Of a DNA stretch of 64,000 nt, positions 33,928 to 44,111 are shown in pieces; the stretch's first letter is position 1; the number at the start of each line of letters is the position of its first letter. A program made the position numbers and the translations under genes. Below the pieces are notes generated by a model. The model was not told the DNA's origin. It was given only the letters and a program-made list of their open reading frames with translations, and ran no database searches. The stretch is from Rhodococcus jostii NBRC 16295 (GTDB lineage Bacteria > Actinomycetota > Actinomycetes > Mycobacteriales > Mycobacteriaceae). The stretch covers positions 62,001 to 126,000 of the forward strand of contig NZ_BCWY01000005.1 of assembly GCF_001894825.1 (NCBI RefSeq), in the 5' to 3' direction.

Positions 33928-35811
33928 TCAGAACACTTCCCCGAACGCGGTCAGCTTCTCGATGCCCTCGCGGTCGATCTCACCGGGGGTGTACCGGTTG
34001 ATCAGCTGGATGTAGGCGAGGTAGCGCGCCATCGCGTCGGCGCTCTGCTGAGCGAACGCCGGCGGAAGGGGAGCGGCCAGCTGACTCGGCAGGTACTGGG
34101 TCATCAGCTGGGCGGCCATCGCCGGGCCACGCGGGTCGTGATCGAAGGTGTTGTCGAGTTCCGCCCGCCCGCGTTCGGTGGCGTAGTCGTAGAACTCGTA
34201 CTGGAACGACGCGGGGTCGACGAAGGACGTGGGCCCCAACCACTTCGAATACACCGCGACCTTCGCCTCGGGGGTGCGCAGCACGTAGATGTGGCTGGGG
34301 GAGTTGTTCCAGTTGACCCCCTGCGGTGCGTGTTCGTTGGTGGCGAGCAGGACGTGGTCGCGACCCGCCGCGGCGTTGCTCCGGAGCAGCGGCAGGAGGT
34401 CGACGCGTTCGGCGTAGGTGGCGAACAGGTCCCCGGACATCCAGTTCCGGTCGCCGTGCCCGAGCGTCGCGAGCAGCGGCACCACGTCGACGCTCGACGT
34501 GAGCTGGCCACGCGGGGTGTCGGTGTCGCCGGTGAACCGCCCGGTCGGGTCGGCGACGATCAGCGGGATGTGAAACGCCTCGTCGTAGGCGGTGGACAGC
34601 TTGCCGGCGACGAAGCCGTGCGCCCCGGCGTATTCGCCGTGATCGGACGTCATGACGAACACGGTGTTCGCCGCGACGTCTTCCGGGAGCGAGTTGATCA
34701 CCGTGCCGATGTGGTGATCGACCATCGTCAGCACATTGGTGTAGCTGTCGAGCGCGCGCTCCCAGTACGTGTACGGCGCGAACGCGATGTGCCGGTCCGG
34801 ATCGGTTCCCTGGCCGTAGGGCTGGAGGTAATAGTTCGACAGATTCTGGACGTCGTCGGTGACACCGCCCCACACCAGCGCCTGGAACTCCCGCGCGAAC
34901 ACCTGGGTGCTCGGTTTCGACTGCAGCGCCTTCTCGGGTTCCCAGTTCGGCGGCACGGACGGATAACCCAGCCGCGGGGGATCACTCTCGGCAGTGGTCA
35001 CCGACCAGGCCCGGGCGGGGCTGAGCGGGGGAACGTTGTTCGCGTACAGCGACTGGTAACGCTCCGCTTCCGTTCCGGCCCAGAAGAACTGCTGGTCGTG
35101 GGGATTGACGAAGCTCGCAGTCAGGCAGAACGGGCCGTCGCCAGATTTACGCGTCGACAACCAGGCCGCGGCCTGATCGGCGATGTGCCCGTCGAATTCG
35201 AATCCCTCACCGTTCATTCCGATGATGTCGGGCATGGTCAACCCGTCGAACCCATACTCCTCGAGATAGCCGGGGGCGAGCCCCGAGTCCTCGTCGGGCG
35301 ACGGCGACAGATGCCACTTGCCGACGTACGGCGTGACGTACCCGGCCTGCCGCAGCAGCTTGCCGTACGTCGGAAAGTCCCTCCCCATCGCCGGCGACGG
35401 GACGGGGGAAGCCCGATTACCGGTCCGCGTCTGCAACATCCAGTTCTGCAGCGGGTACAAACCGGTGACGAAACACGCACGACCCGGACTGCACGCCACC
35501 CCGGCCGTGTAATGCTGCGTGAATTTCACCCCCGGCGCCCACAGCTTGTACAGGTTCGGCATGAACCGCTGCAGGAACTGGTCCGCGGTAGTGATCCCGG
35601 CCGGAAAGACCTGCGGAAACCGCATCTCGTCGACGACGATGAACACGATGTTGGGCTGCACGTAATTGTTCGGCTGACGGCGCAGCGGTTTCTCCGACGC
35701 ATCCGCCCGACGGTCGAAGAGGCCCGACATCACGGTCACCCCACCCGCCACCGCCGCACCCGAGAGAAACGTTCGCCTGTCGATCCGATGTCCGGACTTC
35801 TCGTCGGTCAT
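33928..35811 (-). CDS. Tat-exported sulfatase (type I, formylglycine)
   Basis: A 627-residue arylsulfatase-family enzyme. The N-terminus DRRTFLSGAAVAGG is a twin-arginine signal. Metal ligands are in NIVFIVVDEMR (Asp61), and C107-SPGR-111 is the CxPxR motif whose Cys is converted to formylglycine; YVGKWHLS and MTSDHGEYAGAHG supply the remaining conserved residues. Tat export fits an enzyme that folds and is modified in the cytoplasm before export. Substrate (sulfate or phosphonate ester) unknown. It is the first gene of a pair with a secreted protein. Confidence 0.94.
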   Translation of the reverse strand: MTDEKSGHRIDRRTFLSGAAVAGGVTVMSGLFDRRADASEKPLRRQPNNYVQPNIVFIVVDEMRFPQVFPAGITTADQFLQRFMPNLYKLWAPGVKFTQHYTAGVACSPGRACFVTGLYPLQNWMLQTRTGNRASPVPSPAMGRDFPTYGKLLRQAGYVTPYVGKWHLSPSPDEDSGLAPGYLEEYGFDGLTMPDIIGMNGEGFEFDGHIADQAAAWLSTRKSGDGPFCLTASFVNPHDQQFFWAGTEAERYQSLYANNVPPLSPARAWSVTTAESDPPRLGYPSVPPNWEPEKALQSKPSTQVFAREFQALVWGGVTDDVQNLSNYYLQPYGQGTDPDRHIAFAPYTYWERALDSYTNVLTMVDHHIGTVINSLPEDVAANTVFVMTSDHGEYAGAHGFVAGKLSTAYDEAFHIPLIVADPTGRFTGDTDTPRGQLTSSVDVVPLLATLGHGDRNWMSGDLFATYAERVDLLPLLRSNAAAGRDHVLLATNEHAPQGVNWNNSPSHIYVLRTPEAKVAVYSKWLGPTSFVDPASFQYEFYDYATERGRAELDNTFDHDPRGPAMAAQLMTQYLPSQLAAPLPPAFAQQSADAMARYLAYIQLINRYTPGEIDREGIEKLTAFGEVF

Positions 35812-35905
35812 GGCGGTTCCTCCGGTCGAAGCGATGGGATCGTCTCACTCTCTGTACCCACTTTCGAACGAAGTAGTGATGTGTCGGCGGAAATGTCGCG
35901 CGTGA

Positions 35906-37198
<1,293 letters not shown>

Positions 37199-37205
37199 GT
37201 GGGGG

Positions 37206-37934
37206 TCAGAGCTGGTAGGTGGGCTCGCGCTTCTTCACGTAGGCGATGACGCGGTACGTGATCGGCATGACCAGCACCTCCACGAGGGTCTTCCACAGGA
37301 ACCCGACGATCACGTAGTTCACGAAATCGCTCCACGTGCTGATGCCGATCGCGCCGGCGGCGATGGAGCAGAAGATCAGGGTGTCGGCGAACTCACCGAC
37401 GATGGTCGAGCCGATGAGCCGCGCCCAGAGGTGCTTCTCCTTGGTGCGCTCCTTGATCAGGACCAGCGTCACCGAGTTCAGCATCTGCCCGACGAGGTAT
37501 CCGGCCAGCCCGGCGAGCAGGAGTCGCGGATAGACGCCGACGACGGACCGCAGCGCTTCCTGGTTCTCGTAGAAATCGGCGGAGGGCAGTTCGATGAGGA
37601 GCCAGAAGCAGAACGCGGCCAGGATCAGGGCACCGAAGCCCAGGTAGATCGCGCGACGCGTCGACTTGAACCCGTACACCTCGCTGAGGACGTCGCCGAG
37701 GATGTAGGCCAGCGGGAACAGGAAGAAGCCGCCGTCGGTGATGATCGGCAGGATCTGCAGCGGCCCGAGCGTCAGCGACGAGTCGGCGAAGAATGCGACG
37801 CCTTTCGTCGCGCAGATATTCGAGATCAGCAGCGTCGCGGTGAAGAGGGCGACGAACGTGGGGTAGTACCCGCGGCTGACGTGCGCAAACGTCGCGTGGT
37901 CGGCTGTTTTGGTCTGCTGATCTGAGGCTGTCAC
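37206..37934 (-). CDS. Queuosine precursor transporter (YhhQ/Vut_1 family)
   Basis: A 242-residue membrane protein with six or more helices. NICATKGVAFF, GGFFLFPLAYILGDVLSEVYGFKSTRRAIYLGF and LVGQMLNSVTLVLIKERT are the marks of the YhhQ (QPTR, PF02592) family, which imports preQ0/preQ1 or queuine. GTG at 37934 is preferred; TTG at 37946 is possible. It converges on tgt, the enzyme that uses the imported base, and no queC/D/E/F gene is in the window, which together suggest salvage. Confidence 0.93.
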   Translation of the reverse strand: MTASDQQTKTADHATFAHVSRGYYPTFVALFTATLLISNICATKGVAFFADSSLTLGPLQILPIITDGGFFLFPLAYILGDVLSEVYGFKSTRRAIYLGFGALILAAFCFWLLIELPSADFYENQEALRSVVGVYPRLLLAGLAGYLVGQMLNSVTLVLIKERTKEKHLWARLIGSTIVGEFADTLIFCSIAAGAIGISTWSDFVNYVIVGFLWKTLVEVLVMPITYRVIAYVKKREPTYQL

Positions 37935-37979
37935 GCCGCAATCCAAGCACCTGCAGGTGGAGGGGCGCGAATCAGGAAC

Positions 37980-38030
37980 GGGTGAACGTACCTTTTGTCC
38001 GATCTGAAGCGATCAAAGGTACGTTCACCC
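37980..38030. terminator. Hairpin between the RDD gene and the transporter promoter
   Basis: GGGTGAACGTACCTTT (37980-37995) and AAAGGTACGTTCACCC (38015-38030) form perfect 16-bp arms around a 19-nt loop, 22 bp after the stop of the RDD gene. It has no T-run, and its different length shows it is not one of the 40-bp hairpins. It may end the RDD transcript. Confidence 0.7.
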
Positions 38031-38052
38031 GCGCGGTAGGACGGGTGTCAGG

Positions 38053-38691
38053 TCAGCCCTGGACGACGCGCGTCCCGCCGGCCAGTTCGTCGTGCTTGCC
38101 CTGCTTGGTGGGGCTGCTGTTGATCGTCACGCCGATGACGACGGCGGCGACGACGCCGAGAAGTCCGAACAGGAACCCGAGGAACGGGAAGCCCCCGAGC
38201 GCGGACAGGACATAGAAGCCGTTCCGGGTCAGCGACTGCTGCTGGGTGGGCAGTCCGCCGTTCGGGCCCTCGACGCGCAGGCCCAGAATCTGCTTGCCCA
38301 GGGTCTGGCCCCTCGTCGTCTCGAGGAGCACGAAGTAGCCCACCGCGGCGGCCGCGGTGAGGATCGCCCCGAGGACGCTGCCGAGGAAGCTGCCCAGCAC
38401 CAGCGAGATGACGGCGGTGACCACGGCCATCGGAATGCCGACGATCAGGCCGTCGATGACCCGCGCCCCGAGGCGCGGAAGAAGTTCGCCGGCCCTGGCC
38501 GGGTCGATTCCGAAGTCCGGCTGAGCGAACGGCTGGGTCCCGAACTGCTGCGCCGAATCGAACTGCGGCTGCTGTGCGCCGAACTGCTGCCCGTACTGCT
38601 GCTGCCCCGCACCGTTGTAGTGCGGTTGCCCGTACTGCTGCCCGCCGAACGGCTGTTGTCCCTGGCCTGGATCGAATCCGCCAGAAGTCAT
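38053..38691 (-). CDS. RDD family membrane protein with Gln/Gly-rich N-terminus
   Basis: A 212-residue protein. Residues 1-60 are a low-complexity Gly/Gln/Tyr/Phe region (FDPGQGQQPFGGQQYG), then an RDD domain begins with ELLPRLGARVIDGLIVGIPMA, with three helices and the conserved GQTLGKQILGLRV segment. RDD proteins are of uncertain function; some act as ion antiporters. ATG at 38691 follows GAGGGGG. It belongs to a local group of membrane proteins with disordered tails (38849, 39986). Confidence 0.92.
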   Translation of the reverse strand: MTSGGFDPGQGQQPFGGQQYGQPHYNGAGQQQYGQQFGAQQPQFDSAQQFGTQPFAQPDFGIDPARAGELLPRLGARVIDGLIVGIPMAVVTAVISLVLGSFLGSVLGAILTAAAAVGYFVLLETTRGQTLGKQILGLRVEGPNGGLPTQQQSLTRNGFYVLSALGGFPFLGFLFGLLGVVAAVVIGVTINSSPTKQGKHDELAGGTRVVQG

Positions 38692-38789
38692 GTGTTCCCC
38701 CTCGAATCTCGAGTCCTGAATGTCTCGGATGACGCATGAGCACACTACGCAAGGGGTGGGAGTGACTCGAGTGACGGGAGTGGCAAAAC

Positions 38790-38833
38790 GGGTGGGCGTG
38801 CTTCCGTCCCGCAGGACAGGAGCACGCCCACCC
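38790..38833 (-). terminator. Hairpin terminator after the Pro-rich membrane protein
   Basis: GGGTGGGCGTGCT and AGCACGCCCACCC form 13-bp perfect arms; the loop holds a second small stem (GTCC/GGAC). It lies 16 bp after the stop of the gene at 38849 on the minus strand. No T-run is obvious. Confidence 0.7.
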
Positions 38834-38848
38834 GTGGGGCGCGAACGG

Positions 38849-39856
38849 TCAGGCCGAGACGTAACGGCCGGTGAGCACGCGGTATGCGTAGGTCGACGCG
38901 ATAATCGTGATCGGGATCGAGACGAGGAGTCCGACACCGCAGAGGATTGCACCGACGATGTTGATGCCGACGAGGGCCAGGGCCAGCAGCAGCACCGGGC
39001 CGACATTCTGCGAGATCACACGGAAACTCGACTTGATGCCGGTGATCGCGTCCTCGTTCTGGTCGATGACGAACTGCAATGTCCACCATGTCAGGAAGAC
39101 CACGATGAGGCCGGGGATGATGAGCAGGACGAAACCGATCGTGGCGGCCACACCGATGATGACGCTGGCGATGATGATCGCCCCGACATTGGTGAACTGG
39201 AAGAACGAACCGAACGCCGGCTTGTTCCCGTCCACCTCGTGCAGTGCGCCTCGCACGAGTGCCGCGTTGATCAGGTAGCCGACGATGGTGGTGACGATCG
39301 TGCCGATGATGCGCCACACCGAGAACGCGGCACTCATGTCGGACGAGGTGCTGAATCCGCCGAAGACGAGGTTCAGCACCACCTGGATGATCGCGGCGAT
39401 CAGAAGAATGCCGATCCAGATGAGCGCGTTGTCCTTGAATTTGTTCCAGCCGTAGCCGATCGCGTCACCGACGGAGAACTGTCCCGGCGTCTGCCCGGGG
39501 GCACCGTAATCCGACATGGGCGGGGGCGGCGGATATCCGCCGGGCGGCGGACCCTGCGGAGGGGGCGGGTAATTGCCCTGCGGCGGCGGGTAGTTTCCGC
39601 CGGGCGGCGGTCCTTGCGGCGGCGGAGGGTAATTACCGGGAGGCGGTGGGTAGTTACCGCCGGGAGGCGGTGGGTAGTTTCCGCCGGGCGGGGGTGGCGG
39701 ATATCCGCCGGGCGGCGGACCCTGCGGCGGCGGAGGGTAATTTCCCGGGGGCGGTGGATAACCACCGGGCGGCGGCGGAGGATTGCCCTGCGGGGGGTAT
39801 CCGCCCTGGTCACCGCCTTCGGGTTTGTCGTTTGGGTCGTGTCCACCAGTCGTCAT
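38849..39856 (-). CDS. Integral membrane protein with Pro/Gly-rich N-terminus
   Basis: A 335-residue protein. The first 120 residues are a PPPPGGYPPPPGNYPPPP-type repeat, predicted disordered; the rest has about six helices (ALIWIGILLIAAIIQVV, RIIGTIVTTIVGYLI, IASVIIGVAATIGFVLLIIPGLIVVFL and others), with DAIGYGWNKFKDNALIW opening the membrane domain. Actinobacterial proteins of this layout are common, sometimes annotated DUF975-like, but the function is unknown. The DNA encoding the repeat is itself repetitive. ATG follows a GAGGGGA site. Confidence 0.88.
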   Translation of the reverse strand: MTTGGHDPNDKPEGGDQGGYPPQGNPPPPPGGYPPPPGNYPPPPQGPPPGGYPPPPPGGNYPPPPGGNYPPPPGNYPPPPQGPPPGGNYPPPQGNYPPPPQGPPPGGYPPPPPMSDYGAPGQTPGQFSVGDAIGYGWNKFKDNALIWIGILLIAAIIQVVLNLVFGGFSTSSDMSAAFSVWRIIGTIVTTIVGYLINAALVRGALHEVDGNKPAFGSFFQFTNVGAIIIASVIIGVAATIGFVLLIIPGLIVVFLTWWTLQFVIDQNEDAITGIKSSFRVISQNVGPVLLLALALVGINIVGAILCGVGLLVSIPITIIASTYAYRVLTGRYVSA

Positions 39857-39985
39857 GTGATCCCCTCAGCAAGAGTTGAGTGCTCGCGCGTGACAGTGCG
39901 AATAAACACTACGTGGACAATCCTTTACTCGCCTCCCTTTGGTCTGCTTCTTCTCCTGCGGTTTTCATGCTTTACGCTGGTTATC

Positions 39986-40606
39986 GTGACTAATTCTGGG
40001 GGATCGGACGATTCGAATCCGTACAACGGGCAAACACCACCGACTTACGGTGAGGTGCCCGGTTTACCGCGCGACGGCTACGGGGTCGACGAATCCGGTT
40101 ATCCCACCTATTCGGCGCCCACCGAGAAGTACCCCGACTACCAGCAACCGGGTGCGTACGGGACGCCGCCGAATCCGTATGCGGCGCCGAATCAGTACGG
40201 CGGCGACCAGTACGGGGCGCAGGGTCAGCAGTACGGGGGGCCCAACCCCTACGCCGCCCCGAATCAGTACGGCCCGCAAGGCCAGTACGGCGGTCCCGCC
40301 CCGCAGTACGGCGCACCGAACCCGTACGGCACACCGAATCCGTACGGCGCGCCCTACCCGCAGTCGCTCGGGACGAACGGTCTCGCGATCGCGTCCCTGA
40401 TCACCTCGATCATCGGCGGCTGCTTCTACGGTCTCGGTTCCATCGTCGGAATCGTGCTGGGCGTCATCGCGCTGGGTCAGATCAAGAAGTCCGGTCAGGA
40501 GGGCCGGGGGCTCGCGATCGCCGGAATCGTCATCGGCGGAACCTACATCGCCGCGTGGATTGTGTTCTTCCTGATCATGGTGATTGCGGCGGCGTCGGGG
40601 GCCTGA
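39986..40606 (+). CDS. DUF4190 membrane protein with Tyr/Gln/Pro-rich N-terminus
   Basis: A 206-residue protein starting with GTG. About 120 residues of [19 protein letters not shown]-type low-complexity sequence precede a DUF4190 domain of two helices ([31 protein letters not shown] and [20 protein letters not shown]) around the conserved [14 protein letters not shown] loop. It is divergent from the Pro-rich protein at 38849 and its end overlaps gluQ by 32 bp. Function unknown. Confidence 0.9.
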   Translation: MTNSGGSDDSNPYNGQTPPTYGEVPGLPRDGYGVDESGYPTYSAPTEKYPDYQQPGAYGTPPNPYAAPNQYGGDQYGAQGQQYGGPNPYAAPNQYGPQGQYGGPAPQYGAPNPYGTPNPYGAPYPQSLGTNGLAIASLITSIIGGCFYGLGSIVGIVLGVIALGQIKKSGQEGRGLAIAGIVIGGTYIAAWIVFFLIMVIAAASGA

Positions 40607-41528
40607 CCACCCACGGTTCGCACGGCAGTCGGGCGGGATCGAAGCGGTCGAGGACGATCCCGAGATCCACGACCTCGCCCGGTGCCGCGAGTCCGAGCGA
40701 CGTCGCCAGCACACCGAGGACGTCGCTCGGGGTGCGTCCCAACGCTTTCAGGTCGGTGAGGGTGACGGCACCGTCGCGTTTCGCCAGCCGTTTGCCGTCC
40801 TCGTTGAGTGCGAGCGCCACGTGCGCGTAGATGGGGGCGGTCAGTCCGAGCAGTCCCGCGAGGTACGCCTGGCGCGGCGCGGACGAGAGCAGGTCGTCGC
40901 CGCGCACCACCTGATCGATTCCCTGGGCGGCGTCGTCGACCACCACGGCCAGGTTGTAGGCGGGTGTTCCGTCGCCGCGACGGAGCACGAGGTCGTCCAC
41001 CATGCCGGAAAAGCTTCCGTGCAGGACGTCGTCGATGGTGAACGAGGTGACGTCGGCGCGCAGTCTCAGGGCGGGTGGGCGTCCACCGGCGAGCCGGTCC
41101 GCGTGTTCGTCCGGGGTCAGGTTGCGGCAGGTCCCCGGGTAGGCGCCCTGGGGGGAGTGGGGTGCCGATGCCGCCTTCTGGATTTCTCTTCTCGTGCAGA
41201 AGCACTCGTATGTCAGGCCGGCGGCGTGCAGCTTCGCGATCGCGTCCTCGTAGCGCTGCAGCCGGTGCGACTGCGACACGACGTCGCCGTCCCAGTCGAG
41301 GCCGAGTTCCGTGAGGTCGGTCAACTGCCGTTCCCGGGCTCCCTCGCGGACGCGGTCGAGGTCTTCGACGCGCAGCAGGAAACGCCGGCCGGTCGCGCGG
41401 GCGAAGAGCCACGCCAGCACGGCCGTCCGCAGGTTGCCGACGTGCAGGTCGCCGGACGGGCTGGGCGCGAACCGACCCGCACCCGCCGGACGTGACAGTG
41501 GTTCGTTCAGACGAGACGAATGTGACAT
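40575..41528 (-). CDS. gluQ: Glutamyl-queuosine tRNA(Asp) synthetase (GluQRS)
   Basis: A 317-residue truncated glutamyl-tRNA synthetase that lacks the anticodon-binding domain and attaches Glu to queuosine 34 of tRNA-Asp. The HIGH-type motif is HVGN in [19 protein letters not shown], the zinc ligands are CFC ... Y ... C (YECFCTRRE to YPGTCRN), and the KMSKS-type motif is RLAKRDG. The paralogue-specific [18 protein letters not shown] is also present. It follows a TetR gene by 11 bp on the same strand, so both are probably one operon. It needs queuosine-modified tRNA, hence the link to tgt and the transporter. Confidence 0.94.
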   Translation of the reverse strand: MSHSSRLNEPLSRPAGAGRFAPSPSGDLHVGNLRTAVLAWLFARATGRRFLLRVEDLDRVREGARERQLTDLTELGLDWDGDVVSQSHRLQRYEDAIAKLHAAGLTYECFCTRREIQKAASAPHSPQGAYPGTCRNLTPDEHADRLAGGRPPALRLRADVTSFTIDDVLHGSFSGMVDDLVLRRGDGTPAYNLAVVVDDAAQGIDQVVRGDDLLSSAPRQAYLAGLLGLTAPIYAHVALALNEDGKRLAKRDGAVTLTDLKALGRTPSDVLGVLATSLGLAAPGEVVDLGIVLDRFDPARLPCEPWVVRPPTPPQSP

Positions 41529-41539
41529 CGGCCGACGGG

Positions 41540-42151
41540 TCAGCTGGCCAGCTCGATCGACGACGACGGCGCGGCGTCGGCGCCCTGCAGAATCATGCCG
41601 ATCTGGATGTCGAGCGCGTGCTCGAGGTACTCCGGCGGATACAGCGTCGGACTGCCGATCGCGTCGAGGGCGAGACCGTCGACGGTGGCGAGCAGAAGCG
41701 CCGCACGGGTTTCCGCTTCCGGTGTGCCGATCCTGATCAGCACGGCGGACAGCCCGGTGCGGATGGTGAACAGGGTCTTGCGCCGGATCTCGGCGAGCGA
41801 CGGGGAGGTCGCGGCCCGGACGGCGAAAGCCGCCAGGACATGCGCCTCCCGAGACCTCGCCTCGTCGAGCGGCAGCAGCTGGGACATCGCGGAGAACAGG
41901 GCCCGGGCGGGGTCGTCGCCGCGGTCGATCTCCGACAGTCGGGTGAGCAGTGTGTCGACGAGGGTTCGCAGCGCGAACGCGAACATCTCGTCCTTCGTGG
42001 AGAAGTGGTGCTGGACGGCACCGATGGACACACCCGCCCTCTTGGCGACCTCGCGCACGCTGGCACCCTCGAGACCCGACTCGGCCGCGACGTCGAACAA
42101 GGCTGCTGCCAGGTGTTCGGGGCTGGTGGACGAGTATCGGCGTTCGCGCAT
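41540..42151 (-). CDS. TetR family regulator in an operon with gluQ
   Basis: A 203-residue repressor with [55 protein letters not shown] and a TetR_C domain resembling the BetI/TetR_C_6 type. ATG at 42151; the upstream in-frame region would run through the palindrome at 42168. Only 11 bp separate its stop from gluQ. A regulator directly ahead of a tRNA-modification gene is unusual; the effector is unknown. Confidence 0.9.
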   Translation of the reverse strand: MRERRYSSTSPEHLAAALFDVAAESGLEGASVREVAKRAGVSIGAVQHHFSTKDEMFAFALRTLVDTLLTRLSEIDRGDDPARALFSAMSQLLPLDEARSREAHVLAAFAVRAATSPSLAEIRRKTLFTIRTGLSAVLIRIGTPEAETRAALLLATVDGLALDAIGSPTLYPPEYLEHALDIQIGMILQGADAAPSSSIELAS

Positions 42152-42167
42152 GCCCCGAACATTACTG

Positions 42168-42186
42168 ACGTATTGAATCAATACGT
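42168..42186. promoter_or_regulatory. Palindromic operator upstream of TetR-gluQ
   Basis: ACGTATTGAATCAATACGT is a perfect palindrome with 9-bp arms and a single central base, 17 bp before the TetR start. Size and position fit an autoregulatory TetR operator that would also govern gluQ through the shared transcript. Confidence 0.75.
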
Positions 42187-42230
42187 GCGTCAGGTGCCCG
42201 TGTCGCCTCGAGTGGCGGGTGGGATTTCGA

Positions 42231-42809
42231 TTATCGGCGGACGTACGTCAGGAAGATCATCCCGCTTTCGAACGCCCGGCTATCGGCCAGCCGGAACCGT
42301 TGCGGACCGAATTCGCCGTCGAACAGGGGAATGCCGGTGCCGATCACCACGGGATTGACCTTGATCCGAAGCTCGTCGATCTCGGGCTGCACCGCGGCGG
42401 CGAGCTTTCCGCCGCCGCACAACCAGATATCCTGGCCGTCCTCCTTCTTGAGTTCGCGCACCTTCTCGATCGCATCGCCCGACACGATCTCGACGTCCGG
42501 GTCGGGCGACTCGGTGATCGTCGTCGAGAACACGTACTGCCGCAGGTGCGCGTAGGGGCTGGTCACGCCGAGGTCGAGGCCGGGCTGGTAGCTGCTGCGG
42601 CCCATGATCAGGGTGTCGAAATGCCGGTTGGGGGCATCGATTCCCAGCGGTGCCCGCATGTGGGTGGGGACCGTCTCGGGGTATTCGGCGATCATCACGG
42701 GCATGTGATCGCCCTCGATCTCGAAGAGAGTGCCGGTGGGGTCTGCGCCGTCGGCGCCGGCGATGAATCCGTCGAGGGTGCTGGCGACGTAGTAGACGAG
42801 TTTTCGCAT
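42231..42809 (-). CDS. Dihydrofolate reductase/RibD C-terminal family protein
   Basis: A 192-residue single-domain protein of the RibD_C / DHFR-like fold: MRKLVYYVASTLDGFIAGADG at the N-terminus, FDTLIMGRSSYQP (NADPH-binding region) and EDGQDIWLCGGGKLAAAV. Such stand-alone proteins (YwjB/YyaP-like) are common and their substrates are unknown. ATG at 42809 follows GGGAGG. It is divergent from a TetR gene 83 bp away, which probably controls it. Confidence 0.92.
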   Translation of the reverse strand: MRKLVYYVASTLDGFIAGADGADPTGTLFEIEGDHMPVMIAEYPETVPTHMRAPLGIDAPNRHFDTLIMGRSSYQPGLDLGVTSPYAHLRQYVFSTTITESPDPDVEIVSGDAIEKVRELKKEDGQDIWLCGGGKLAAAVQPEIDELRIKVNPVVIGTGIPLFDGEFGPQRFRLADSRAFESGMIFLTYVRR

Positions 42810-42830
42810 GTGGGTCCTCCCGCAGTCGGT

Positions 42831-42866
42831 AACCACTCCAGTTGTAGTACTATGTGTGCAGTGGTT
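42831..42866. promoter_or_regulatory. Inverted repeat in the divergent DHFR-like/TetR promoter
   Basis: AACCACT (42831-42837) and AGTGGTT (42860-42866) form inverted half-sites around a 22-nt centre that contains the small palindrome TAGTACTA-like sequence GTAGTACTAT. It lies between the two divergent start codons and is a likely binding region for the TetR protein. Half-site spacing is longer than usual, so confidence is modest. Confidence 0.45.
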
Positions 42867-42892
42867 GCAAGTCCTTTTGTGAAGGAGGGTCG

Positions 42893-43474
42893 ATGGCGCA
42901 GAACCCGGAACGCCGCGCGGCACTCGTGAACGCGGCGATCGAAGTGCTCGCGCGAGAGGGCGCCCGCGGACTCACCTTTCGCGCGGTCGACGCCGAGGCC
43001 GAGGTGCCGAAGGGAACCGCATCCAACTACTTCGCCAACCGCGACGACCTGTTCGACCAGGTCGGCAAACGGATTCACGAACGCATGGGACCCGACCCCT
43101 CGGTGATCGAGGAAAGCGGTCGCAGGCCGCAGAACCTCGCGCTCGCGATCGAATACATGCAGGGGCTGTTCGACAGGATCGCCCGCGACCGGACGGGGTA
43201 CCTCGCACTGCACGAGTTGCGCCTCGAGGCGGTCCGGCGCCCAGAGTTGCGGACCAAGTTGACCCGCACGATCTCCGAGAACCTGGAGCGCGACATCGGG
43301 TTCCATCTCGACTCGGGGCTACCCGGTGACCGCAGCACCGTCGTCATGCTCTACCTCGCGATGAGTGGGCTCATCGTCGAACACCTGACCCTGCCCGGTG
43401 TGCTCGAGACGGTCGACACCGAACGGCTCATCGCCGACCTCGTGACGCGTGCCGTCGCTACGCCGGAGGCCTGA
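42893..43474 (+). CDS. TetR family regulator
   Basis: A 193-residue repressor: HTH RRAALVNAAIEVLAREGARGLTFRAVDAEAEVPKGTASNYFANRDDLFDQV, then a TetR_C domain. ATG at 42893 follows AAGGAGG. It is divergent from the RibD_C-domain gene and converges on plsC with a 17-bp 3' overlap. The likely target is its divergent neighbour, with an inverted repeat between them. Confidence 0.92.
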   Translation: MAQNPERRAALVNAAIEVLAREGARGLTFRAVDAEAEVPKGTASNYFANRDDLFDQVGKRIHERMGPDPSVIEESGRRPQNLALAIEYMQGLFDRIARDRTGYLALHELRLEAVRRPELRTKLTRTISENLERDIGFHLDSGLPGDRSTVVMLYLAMSGLIVEHLTLPGVLETVDTERLIADLVTRAVATPEA

Positions 43475-44111
43475 GCGCGTAGTCGTCCACGTACTCCTGG
43501 CCCGACAGCGCCATCAGGGCCTGCATCAGCTCGTCCGTCGCGGCCCGCACGATGTGCCGGTTGTCGCGCAGTGCCGCGTACCGGGAGAAGTCGAGCGGCT
43601 CGCCGACGGTCACCGTCACCTTGCCGAACCGCCACATCGCCGACCCGACGGGGTTGACCCGCCGTGTTCCGTGCATGGCGACGGGGACGACCGGGGCGCC
43701 CGTCGCGAGGGCGACGCGGGCGATTCCGGTCTTGCCCTTGTGGAGCCGGCCGTCGGGTGACCGTGTTCCCTCGGGATAGATTCCCCAGACCTTGCCGTCG
43801 CCCAGGATTTTCCGGGCGGTATTCAGGGCGGATTCCGCCGCCGAGGCTCCGGATCGGTCGATCGGCACCTGGCCGGCCGCGGTGAAGAACCACCGTTTCG
43901 CCCGCCCCTTCGCGCCGCTCTCGGTGAAGTATTCGCTCTTGGCGACGAACGTGATGCGCCTGCGCACCATCAGGACGAGGAAGAACGAGTCGACGACGGT
44001 GAGGTGGTTGCTCGCCAGGATCACCGGCCCCGACTTCGGGATGTGCTGTGCGCCGTCGATCGTGGGCCGCCCGAAGATCCGCAGAACCGGTCCGATCAGC
44101 GCGTATATCAA
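43458..44111 (-). CDS. 1-acyl-glycerol-3-phosphate acyltransferase (PlsC-like)
   Basis: A 217-residue acyltransferase for phospholipid synthesis, transferring an acyl chain to lysophosphatidate. NHLTVVDS gives the HX4D catalytic motif (about 36-41), GQVPIDRSG and YPEGTRSPDG are motifs II and III, and PVVPVAMHGT is motif IV. The only reasonable start is TTG at 44111 with a GGGACGAG site; compared with relatives as I recall them the N-terminus seems short by a few residues. A tnpB element ends 32 bp upstream, so the original 5' end and promoter may have been replaced. Confidence 0.92.
   Translation of the reverse strand: MIYALIGPVLRIFGRPTIDGAQHIPKSGPVILASNHLTVVDSFFLVLMVRRRITFVAKSEYFTESGAKGRAKRWFFTAAGQVPIDRSGASAAESALNTARKILGDGKVWGIYPEGTRSPDGRLHKGKTGIARVALATGAPVVPVAMHGTRRVNPVGSAMWRFGKVTVTVGEPLDFSRYAALRDNRHIVRAATDELMQALMALSGQEYVDDYALRPPA

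Noticed and set aside
38720-39985. N-terminal extension of the DUF4190 protein
   Set aside because: It runs through the coding strand of the Pro-rich membrane protein in antisense; the GTG at 39986 starts the recognisable low-complexity tail.
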